From the NCBI RefSeq assembly GCF_001693485.1, contig NZ_MAXC01000005.1:119090-183089 (forward strand): 64,000 nucleotides of DNA, in the 5' to 3' direction. Of this stretch, positions 45,077-53,200 are shown one piece after another (position 1 is the first letter of the stretch; each line of letters starts with the position of its first letter). The notes beneath the pieces were generated by a model that did no database searches, had not been told where the DNA came from, and saw nothing but the letters and a program-made list of their open reading frames with translations. Both the position numbers and the translations under genes were made by a program. Origin of the DNA: Bradyrhizobium sp. LMTR 3 (GTDB taxonomy: Bacteria > Pseudomonadota > Alphaproteobacteria > Rhizobiales > Xanthobacteraceae).

Positions 45077-46327
45077 ATGAAGGACAGACCGAGCAAGGCC
45101 GATCGGCTGCCAGTAACGGTGCTCAGCGGATTTCTGGGTGCAGGCAAAACAACATTACTTAATCGCGTACTGACGAATCGCGAAGGCCTGCGCGTTGCGG
45201 TCATCGTCAATGACATGAGTCAGTTGAACATAGACGCGAATCTGGTCCGCAACGGTGGCGCCAATCTATCACACACGACCGAGTCGCTCGTGGAACTCAG
45301 CAATGGTTGCATATGTTGCACGTTACGCGACGACCTCCTGGTGGAGGTCAGGCGATTGGCTGAACAACGGCGCTTTGATTATCTACTGATCGAAGGAACT
45401 GGGATTGCTGAACCCCTTCCGATTGCGGCAACGTTCTCGTTTCGCGACGAGGCCGGTGTCTCTCTTTCCGATGTTGCGAGACTCGACACGATGGTCACCG
45501 TCGTGGATGCCTTGAGCCTGCTCGCCAACTATAGCAGTCGCGATCTGCTGCGCGACCGTGGTGAGTTGCGCGATGTCTACGACCAGCGAACGTTGGTCGA
45601 TCTTCTGGTTGACCAGATCGAGTTTGCCGATGTGGTGGTGATCAACAAGGCGTCAGAAGCGACTGAGGCAACGCGTGCGGAAATTCGCAGGGTAATTGCC
45701 GCACTCAATCCCCAGGCACGTCAGGTCGAGACTGACTTCGGCAAGGTTCCTCTCGAGGCGATTCTTAACACCGGCCTTTTCGATGAAGCGAAGGCTGCGA
45801 CACATCCGCTCTGGTATAGGGAACTATACAGCCCCGATTCCCATGTGCCGGAGACAGAGGAGTACGGCATATCCAGTTTCGTTTACAGGGAAAGACGTCC
45901 CTTCGATCCCGCCAGACTCTTGTCTTTTCTCAATGAGCCCTGGCCGGGTGTCATACGCGCCAAGGGACATTTCTGGCTTGCCACGCGTCCGAATTGGGTG
46001 GGCCTTCTCTCCGTTGCCGGGATACAACGTCGGTGCGAGCCCATGGGCTTTTGGTGGGCGACGGTCCCGAAGCCGAGCTGGCCAAGCCATCCTCAATTTC
46101 AAGAACATCTCAACGGCAGGTGGGATAGCACTTGGGGCGACCGTCGCCAGGAACTCGTGTTCATCGGTTCAGACATGGACGAAGTGTACATCCGAGCCTC
46201 GCTCGATGCCTGCCTTGCCCGTTCGGACTCTGGGTTCGATCCGGAGAGCTGGCGCAATCTGAGCGACCCTTTTCCACCGTGGCATTATCCTGATCACACC
46301 AACAATATCGGCGTGTCCCTTCGTTAG
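45077..46327 (+). CDS. CobW/COG0523-family GTPase (metal chaperone)
   Basis: A 416-residue G3E-family P-loop GTPase. Walker [10 protein letters not shown] is at residues 18-26, the metal-binding CxCC (C78, C80, C81 in NGCICC) follows, then Walker [11 protein letters not shown] and the NKAS guanine motif. The CobW C-terminal domain covers about 270-400 ([14 protein letters not shown], then HFWLAT). These proteins deliver zinc or cobalt to client enzymes; the subgroup here resembles ZigA/YjiA types made under zinc limitation. The ATG at 45077 has AGGAAG six bases upstream, better than a TTG six codons earlier. It is a single gene, preceded by an AT-rich palindrome. Confidence 0.9.
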   Translation: MKDRPSKADRLPVTVLSGFLGAGKTTLLNRVLTNREGLRVAVIVNDMSQLNIDANLVRNGGANLSHTTESLVELSNGCICCTLRDDLLVEVRRLAEQRRFDYLLIEGTGIAEPLPIAATFSFRDEAGVSLSDVARLDTMVTVVDALSLLANYSSRDLLRDRGELRDVYDQRTLVDLLVDQIEFADVVVINKASEATEATRAEIRRVIAALNPQARQVETDFGKVPLEAILNTGLFDEAKAATHPLWYRELYSPDSHVPETEEYGISSFVYRERRPFDPARLLSFLNEPWPGVIRAKGHFWLATRPNWVGLLSVAGIQRRCEPMGFWWATVPKPSWPSHPQFQEHLNGRWDSTWGDRRQELVFIGSDMDEVYIRASLDACLARSDSGFDPESWRNLSDPFPPWHYPDHTNNIGVSLR

Positions 46328-47222
46328 CTGGAGCTCAATGCTTGCCGGCGCGCGAGACGCCCGCGGCGAAGATAGGCGGCTTAACTGGCACCTCCACCGC
46401 AATGGCGACGCGAGAGCGCGCGTCCCGTCGCGACCCCACCGTCAGTGATCTCGAACAGTTTCACCAGCCATCGCGAGGATGACAGGTTCGTCTTGCCTGC
46501 GAGGCGATCGGTCCGAATTTTTCCGGCAGATCAGCCACCGATCTTCGGCCGGCCCTCGGTCCAGCCTCGCTTGAGCATCTACCCGGGCTTGCTTCGCCCG
46601 GTCTCGGGTGTGTTGCCGGTTGTTCGATGCGTTCGGCTGCAGACACGCATCGCGAAGCTGGTGTGTGTCCTGGTCTCCCTGGATGGAATGGCGTCTGGAT
46701 CGGGACAAGGATGGATGCCTGCGGTGGTTATTCGACCGGACGGCCTGAAGGCCGGTCTCATCCAGATGCTCTTCTGGCAAGTCCGCGCCTTACGGAAAGC
46801 GCTGAAATTCAAGTTCTGTCAACGGTGCACGATTGCTGGTTGCCGGTTTCCGCGAATGCACCGTCAGAGAGCATCACCAAAAACCGCAGCAAATTCAGTA
46901 CAAATGCTGAGGTTCGCAGGTTAGAGGAAATCAGCAGCGGTGTACCGTAGATGCACCGTCATGCACCGGGTCGATGCACCGTATTATGAACGAAATAATT
47001 TTAGCACTCGGCCAAAATCGCGCTGATTTGCACCGGTGCACTGATGGTGACCGGTAGATGCACCTCCCTCACAGAGGAGGAGGAGGAGGGGTTTTTCAGT
47101 GTGCACAAATACCGCTAAATTACCGCCCAAGCTTCCCGTGAGAAGGGGTGCGCAACCTTCGGAACGTAGCTCGGCAGGTGCCCCTTTTGGGGACGAAAGA
47201 GGGCCAAATCCTCGCCTGCCCC
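46328..47222. other. Non-coding stretch flanking the accessory patch
   Basis: Nearly 900 bases without a recognisable gene; the 159-codon frame at 46445-46924 and those opposite have no family-like pattern. It contains the ATGCACC cluster (46856-47064) and then a CCTCCC...GGAGGAGGAGGAGG stretch ending in TTTTT at 47063-47098, which could form a weak hairpin. Confidence 0.5.
46856..47064. repeat. Iteron-like ATGCACC cluster
   Basis: ATGCACCG occurs at 46856, 46951, 46961 and 46974, ATGCACC at 47058, a near copy TGTACCG at 46941, and the perfect 12-base palindrome TGCACCGGTGCA at 47029-47040. One inverse copy (CGGTGCAC) lies just outside at about 46823. Spacings of the tight group are 10 and 13 bases. 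Such direct repeats are seen in replication origins and operators, but no replication gene is adjacent. Confidence 0.6.
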
Positions 47223-47420
47223 CTACCCCCGCTCACGCCAAGCGTTCTGCGCCGACCGCCGTCCTGTGACAGGCAAGCACCGCCTAAACATCGTCCCGTA
47301 GCGCGTCTCCGCACCGTCGACGAGGCGCTCCAGCCGATGATTGTACACGGCCTCCAGCGGGATCCATTTCCCCATCCGGAAGCGTGCCTTCCACCGGCGC
47401 TTCGAGGTTCGTTCACGCAT
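47223..47420 (-). CDS. Small basic protein of the accessory patch
   Basis: A 65-residue, strongly basic protein (opening RERTSKRRWKARFRMGKWIPLEAVYN). Its ATG at 47420 overlaps the preceding gene, whose TGA is at 47413-47415, an arrangement usual for phage-like or accessory gene strings. The composition suggests nucleic-acid binding. I do not recognise the family. Confidence 0.45.
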   Translation of the reverse strand: MRERTSKRRWKARFRMGKWIPLEAVYNHRLERLVDGAETRYGTMFRRCLPVTGRRSAQNAWRERG

Positions 47421-47817
47421 GCGCCTCCCTCGCCATGGCTTCGAGCATGCTCGCCTTACGGGCATGCAAATAGTCGAAATAGCGGATGCTGGGATCAACG
47501 TTCCGGGCGTCCTTGAAGGCTCGGTTGAAGGCCTTCAGTTCTCCTGTGGCGCCCATCTTATCGATCGCCTCGTTGACGGCGACAACCGCAGCCAATGCGC
47601 GCTCGATGGCAGTGGCGTGCGATGTTAGCCCAACGCCGCCTTCATCAGCGAGCTGCGCAAGCTTCTCGACGATCGCGGCCCGGTCCCGCGAAGGCCGTTC
47701 CTGTTTCCAGAGCTGCAGACGGTACGCGAGGACGAAGTGAACGCCGCGGGTGCAGCAAAAGGCGATGCGGCCTTCCTCGCCGAGGGCGATCCATCTAGCG
47801 CCCTCCTCTCGAAACAG
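47413..47817 (-). pseudogene. Small conserved-looking ORF without a usual start
   Basis: The frame is open for 134 codons from 47817 (directly after an in-frame TAG) to the TGA at 47413. It reads like protein throughout (for example WIALGEEGRIAFCCTRG, then VHFVLAYRLQLWKQERP, and AFNRAFKDARNVDPSIRYFDYLHARKASMLEA), but it has no ATG or GTG; the first TTG is at 47595 and would remove more than half. GAGAGGAGGG lies at its left edge beside an ATG in the wrong frame (about 47791). The gene is probably broken at the 5' end by a short indel, or starts at CTG. Confidence 0.5.
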
Positions 47818-47864
47818 CTAAAAAGGCACCCGTCAGCGGATTTAATCTTTGAGCGGGCCTGAGC

Positions 47865-48539
47865 ATGTTTTCTGCACTTCATTATCAGGCATGGCGGCGC
47901 GCGCGGGCGGCATATTACGCCTTCGGGCTTTCCAGATTGCCATTTGGCGATTTATTGGGGCGGGCAGTCAGCGAGTGGGAGATCGCGCAGGGATTCGGCG
48001 ACAGCCCGAAAGAGAAGGCAAGATGGGATGCTGAATATGGGGATGGACGCTGGTCTCACCTGCAAAAGGAGCTGGCCAACTATTGGCTCCTAATCGGGTT
48101 CATGGACGCTTATCGACGCGGTGGGGAATACCTCGACGTCGGCTGTGGAGACGGCGTATTGTTCGAACGCTTCAAGCGGCTCGGGTATCAGCGCTATGTT
48201 GGTATCGACATTTCCGACGTGGCAATAAGCAAACTACAGCTCCACAACGACCAGCGCACCAGTTTCACTCAGGCGAATGCTGATATCCATGAACCAGTCG
48301 GACGCTTCGATGCCATCGTTTTTAACGAGTCCCTTTACTATTTGCGAGACCCAATAGGTTCGCTCGGACGCTATGCCCAAACCCTAAAATCCGACGGCTG
48401 CATCATTCTCTCAACTTATACGACGTCGCGTCGATCTATGGCTGTTTTGCGTGATGCAAAACGGGAAATGAGCGTAGTAGATGAGGCGAAGACCACCCGA
48501 GGGAATACGTCCTGGCTTTGCACGGTGCTCGCGCCTTAG
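47865..48539 (+). CDS. Class I SAM-dependent methyltransferase
   Basis: A 224-residue methyltransferase. The AdoMet motif EYLDVGCGDGVLFERFKRLG is near residues 88-107, motif II VGIDISDVAI follows, then FDAIVFNESLYYLRDP and a DGCIILSTY strand. About 85 residues precede the fold and resemble the N-terminus of polysaccharide or lipid methyltransferases. It is the only plus-strand gene in a set of minus-strand mini-genes and has a lower GC content than its surroundings, which suggests separate acquisition. Substrate unknown. Confidence 0.85.
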   Translation: MFSALHYQAWRRARAAYYAFGLSRLPFGDLLGRAVSEWEIAQGFGDSPKEKARWDAEYGDGRWSHLQKELANYWLLIGFMDAYRRGGEYLDVGCGDGVLFERFKRLGYQRYVGIDISDVAISKLQLHNDQRTSFTQANADIHEPVGRFDAIVFNESLYYLRDPIGSLGRYAQTLKSDGCIILSTYTTSRRSMAVLRDAKREMSVVDEAKTTRGNTSWLCTVLAP

Positions 48540-48551
48540 CGCCATTTCTCA

Positions 48552-48793
48552 TCATCGCTTGCCCTTCGGCGCCTCACCTCCTTTTCCGACCGGATTATTG
48601 GCCACGTTTTGGGAAGTCTCCGCCTCGATCGACCGCTTCAGCACATAGACGTGCGTCACCATGGTGCTGGGTAGTTCCGGAACGGCGTATGCGGTGGCTG
48701 CTACCTGCCAGCCATCGGCCCGAGCTCGTTGAGCTCGGCGGCCGCATCCTCGCCCAGCCAGCCGCGGAATGTGATGATCTTGTGCTCGTGCAT
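48552..48793 (-). pseudogene. Frameshifted small DUF4177-like gene
   Basis: The ATG at 48793, with GAGGGG eight bases upstream, opens MHEHKIITFRGWLGEDAAAELNELG-, which runs into a stop soon after. The next frame continues the same pattern with DGWQVAATAYAVPELP and THVYVLKRS to the stop at 48552. Restoring one G at the GGGCC run (48717-48721) joins both parts into a protein of about 80 residues whose LNELGADGWQV wording resembles DUF4177 proteins. Either a real decay mutation or a sequencing error. Confidence 0.65.
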
Positions 48794-48804
48794 TGCTTTT
48801 CCCC

Positions 48805-49026
48805 TCATCTGAACAGGCCCGGCTGGTTGCCGCGTGGATCAATCGATGCGGCCCGCTTTCGCGCCTCGGCGGCCCACTGCAGCAGATTGGCATACATGCC
48901 GTGGAACGTGCGGCGCCGCCGCGCTTCCGCGAGCATGACGCGGGCGTAATGGAGTTGAAACTTGCGCTCCCGGTCGGTGGCAGTCTGCTCGGTTTCGCCA
49001 TCCTGATCATCCCCACTGCGCTGCGA
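48805..49026 (-). pseudogene. Small ORF with lost start
   Basis: The frame is open between a TGA at 49027-49029 and the TGA at 48805, and reads as a plausible 70-residue protein (GDDQDGETEQTATDRERKF, then QLHYARVMLAEARRRRTFHG, NLLQWAAEARKRAAL). The first usable ATG, at 48936, keeps only 43 residues. It follows the 24-residue peptide gene and precedes the frameshifted gene. A 43-residue product from 48936 cannot be excluded. Confidence 0.4.
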
Positions 49027-49101
49027 TCACGCCAGCGACAACCCGATCACAGTCGCGCAGACTATGATCCCCACATAAGCGTCTTTGCGGATCACCATCA
49101 T
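49027..49101 (-). CDS. 24-residue hydrophobic peptide
   Basis: An ATG at 49101 overlaps the stop of the upstream gene (ATGA). The product MMVIRKDAYVGIIVCATVIG plus four residues has a charged start and one membrane-length hydrophobic stretch, the form of single-pass micropeptides in phage-like gene strings. GGTGGTGAG precedes the start. It is too short for similarity-based proof. Confidence 0.4.
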   Translation of the reverse strand: MMVIRKDAYVGIIVCATVIGLSLA

Positions 49102-49523
49102 CTCACCACCTCGTTTGCTGCGTTCCGTCGGCTGTAGTGATGGTCACCTCGCCTCGACCACGCCTGCTCTTCTTCCGTAGCCCAGCGAACGTTGCCGGGC
49201 TCGTAATGGCCGTCATTGTTGGGCTATCGATCGATCTCATGAAGCGGCGATGGGCATGGGCCAACATCAGCCAGGAACGCCTCGAAAGAAGTCTGCCACC
49301 GCTCACTGATTTTTATGCCCCGGCCACCATATCGCGGATAACGCTGCACCTTCGGATTGGTGCAGCGGGATTTTATGCCGGTCCAAATCTTGTATTCTCG
49401 TGATCGGCAGGTGCCGTGCGTTATCCGGGCAATCTTTCGGCTTTCCGATTGAAGGCGGCCGTAGCTTTTCGTAAGGCCCTGACGAAGATCGCCTCCGCGA
49501 ACGGCTGCAATCTCTACTGTCAC
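49098..49523 (-). pseudogene. HNH/AP2-type phage protein with a nonsense codon
   Basis: The first part contains REYKIWTGIKSRCTNP and RYGGRGIKISERW followed by SFEAFLADVG and HEIDR. An in-frame TAG then interrupts it (around 49221-49226), after which the same frame continues with NNDGHYEPGNVRWATEEEQA to the TGA at 49098. This order matches a phage- and plasmid-borne family of putative HNH/AP2-type DNA-binding proteins, in which a DR-x-DNDGHYEPGN segment is continuous; the TAG replaces a sense codon. The start is uncertain; a GTG at 49523 gives 100 residues before the stop. It was probably part of a mobile element and is now inactive. Confidence 0.7.
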
Positions 49524-50264
49524 CGTCTAGTCGCCTCGGTCTCGAGGGGGCGCTTGGGATCACACTGCGACCATTTTCTCAGCAAGGTATTCAACTTGGC
49601 TCGCAGGACTTGGCTCGCAGGACGCGGTCCTGCTCAACCATCATCCCCTTTCCCAGTGAAAGGCTCTTGCTTAATTGCGGAAGGAACCGTCGCGAGCAGA
49701 CCCGACGCAAAAATGACCTCGGCAAAGCGTCTGCGGAGCGTTGTCGGAACCTCCGCGCTGGAGAGGCAAATTGGGGCGAGCTCCACCCCATATTAAATCT
49801 CAGGTTGATCACCTCAATAAAAAACAATCAGAATGGTTATAGCAGGCCAAACGTCCTTCCCGGACCAATCTGCTGGAAAACCAGAGCTATTTGCCGATTG
49901 GGTCGGCTTGGATCGACATTTGGTCACCACCAAAACTTTGCTGCTCGACACGGAAGAAAATTTGATATTAAATATCTTTAAAGAATTAATATTTCATTTA
50001 AATTCAATGGAAATTAAACGTTGCCGGTGCGGCCATGGTCTTAGCAACTATTGCGGATAGCGACGCGACCATGGCCGAGCGGCAGATCGAACGCTGTGAC
50101 TTGTCGAACCAGCATGCGTGCTCGCTTGAGGTCACTACCCAGCGCAGCATCGCGGTCCAGCGATCCACGAGTGGGCCGTCCATTGAAGCTGTCGCTCCTG
50201 TATCCGCCCAGTCATCACGGCTGCAGCCTCTCATACGTATTCCCCTTTCTCGCGCGAGGATATC
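49524..50264. other. Intergenic region before the DUF4082 protein gene
   Basis: About 740 bases with no firm gene. An exact 14-base tandem repeat (ACTTGGCTCGCAGG) lies at 49594-49621, and a strongly AT-rich stretch at about 49960-50015 probably marks a promoter. A frame at 50035-50268 (77 residues) starts with ATG but has no family-like feature or good ribosome site. Confidence 0.5.
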
Positions 50265-53200
50265 ATGAGGTCCTTCTACGTAGATTCCGGTTTGGGCCGT
50301 ATTGCTCTCGGACTGCAGACTTGGCCGCGCACTCTCCTGCGAGGAAATGCCCGCACATCCGATTTGGACACTGATATCGAGCAGCTTCTCGCCGCGCGGA
50401 AATGGTGGGAGGGTCCGGGCATGATCGGCTTGGGTGCCGCCGCCTCGCCTTTCACTCAAATCGCCGAGGCACGCTTCGCAGGGTTGACAGCGGAAGTTCG
50501 AGCGCCAGCCACTGCGGCAGCCACGCCAGCAATGTCAGAGCCCGTTGTGCTCCTAGGCAGGGTCCCTTCGGCGGCGTTGGCCCCAACTAGCATTGGGTCA
50601 TCTGCGCCCCCTCCGGCGGCTGCCGCTATTTGTGGTTGCGGCTACTTCCTGGCTCCTACGCGGGTGCTCGACCAGATAGCGGCCAACGCGGCGCATGTGC
50701 GTTTGAGCGGCCAAGTGAATGATAGCCGAGTATCAGGCGGGGCGGATTTCCTGTTGACCGGCCAGGCCGGGATCATGGGAGCCTCGGTCAGCGCGGAGAT
50801 GTCTTTACAGAATGTTGCTCCAATCAAAGATTGGACGTTGGTAGGAGGCCAGACCGATCCGGGGCCTGGGACCGGCCAAGGCGGAGTTCTGTCGGGTTCG
50901 GTTACGACCACAACGGTTTCGCGAGCCGCCACCACGGAATCGTCCAACCTCGTCACGGCCGCCGCGACATCTACTAACCCGATCGTGCTCGAGAATCAGA
51001 AGCAGGGCACCCCGCAAAGTGTGTGGGATATCGATGGCGCCGGCAGCTCGAATATCGAAGGTTTTGCTACCGACATCAGCGTCGATAATGGCAACAGAAT
51101 TGACTTCAAGATCAATACGGACTCATCAAACTACCGGATCGAGATCTACCGCCTTGGCTACTATGGCGGCATGGGTGCTCGATTGGTCACCACCATCCAG
51201 CATACGGGCGTGCAAAACCAGCCTGCGCCGCTGCGCGACGCGACCACCGGCCTCGTCGATGCCGGCAATTGGTCTGTTTCCGCATCCTGGGACGTTCCGG
51301 CGGATGCAGTGTCCGGCGTCTACATTGCGAAGCTCGTGCGCCAGGACGGAGTCGAAGGCGCAAATCATATCCCATTCATCGTGAGGGATGACAGCAGCAC
51401 CAGCGACATCATCTTCCAAACCTCGGATACGACGTGGCAGGCCTATAATGGCTGGGGCGGAGCAAATTTCTATGGCGGTAACGGTCCGGCAACGGGTCAA
51501 GGCGCAGGACGCGCGTACGCGGTGAGTTACAACCGTCCGATTGCCACCCGTGGCGGAATTGGTCAGGCCTCCGGGCCGCAAGACTATCTGTTCGGTGCTG
51601 AGTACTCAGCGATCTACTGGCTAGAGCAGAACGGTTACGATGTCTCCTACATGGCGGGCGTCGATACTGACCGTTACGGCAGCTTGCTCCTTAACCACAA
51701 AATGTATCTCGACGTTGGCCACGACGAATACTGGTCGGGGCAGCAACGCGACAACGTCCAGGCGGCCCGCGATGCCGGCGTGAATTTGTCGTTCTGGAGC
51801 GGCAACGAGATGTATTGGCGCACGCGCTGGGGCAACAGCATAAGTAGCGACGGCACGGCCTACCGCACATTGATCTCCTATAAAGAGACCTGGGCAAATT
51901 CGTCGATTGATCCGACAGACCAGTGGACTGGAACGTTTCGTGATCCGCGCTTCAGCCCGCCAGCGACCGGCGGAGGTATTCCGGAAAATGCCTTGATCGG
52001 GCAGTTGTTCCAGGTCGATGACGTCGGCGTCACCCAACCCGACGCCCTGCAGGCAATCACAATTCCCTACGACGACGCCAACCTGCGCTTTTGGCGCAAT
52101 ACCACCGTCGCCAATCTTCAGCAGGGGCAGACAGCGACGCTGACGAAGAACTATCTCGGCTACGAGTGGGATGAAGCGCCCGACAACGGGTTCGATCCGG
52201 CCGGCCTGGTCCGGCTCTCCTCAACAACGCTCCCGGTCAGTACCTATCTACTCGACTATGGCAACACAGTCGGACCTGGCGTCTCGACACATAATTTAAC
52301 CCTCTATCGCGCGCCGAGCGGCGCATTGGTCTTCGGCGCCGGAACCGTCTACTGGTCGTGGGGCCTGAGCGACAATCACGACCTGCAACCAACTCCCAGC
52401 GACCCGCGCGTCCAACAGGCGATGGTCAACCTTCTGGCCGACATGGGCATCCAGCCGGGAACGCTTCAGTCGGGGCTGGTCCCCACGACCGCCTCAACCG
52501 ATACCACTGCTCCAACCTCCACCATCAATCCGATAGCCAGCTTTAGCGCGCAAAGCGTGGTCACAATTTCCGGTACGGCATCGGACCTTGGTGGTGGCGT
52601 GATCGGCGCCGTAGAGGTTTCGACTGACGGTGGAGTAACCTGGTATAATGCAATCGGCGACGAGAACTGGACCTATACCTGGTCGCCGCAGGTTGCCGGG
52701 ACCTACACGATTAAGAGCCGCGCGGTCGACGATTCCATCAATCTGGAAACGCCTTCAGCAGGTCGCACCGTAGTCGTCTCTGCTCCATCTTACATTACGC
52801 TTTTCTCAGGCTCGGCAACCCCCGATATCGTCAACGTCACGGATGCAAGCGCTGTCGAGCTAGGCGTGAAGTTTCAAACCTCGGTGGCCGGTACTGTAAG
52901 CGGGATCCGCTTCTACAAGGGTAGCCAGGATACGGGAACCCACACAGGCGAACTTTGGACCAGCACCGGTACCTTGCTGGCGACCGCTACCTTCACAAAC
53001 GAAACCGCATCCGGCTGGCAGAGCGTGACCTTCTCCAACCCGATCACACTGACGCCGAACACCACTTATGTCGCTTCCTACCACACGAATGTGGGCCACT
53101 ACTCCGTCAGCCCTGATTACTTCACGAGCAATGTGACGAGCGGTCCACTGACCGCTTTCGCCAACGGCAATGGCGTCTATACCTACAGCAGTAACCGCGC

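Noticed and set aside
46445..46924. 159-codon plus-strand frame after the CobW gene
   Set aside because: No recognised motif, no ribosome site, and equally long frames lie opposite; treated as non-coding.
46951..46982. CRISPR-like array from the ATGCACCG copies
   Set aside because: Units are only 8-9 bases with spacings of 10-13 bases; there are no spacers of CRISPR size and no cas gene.
47865..48539. Restriction-modification methyltransferase
   Set aside because: The protein lacks the DPPY/NPPF or PC motifs of DNA methylases and has no endonuclease partner; it looks like a small-molecule or glycan methyltransferase.
50004..50459. 151-codon minus-strand frame overlapping the start of the DUF4082 protein gene
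   Set aside because: It overlaps the better-supported large gene and shows no family pattern.
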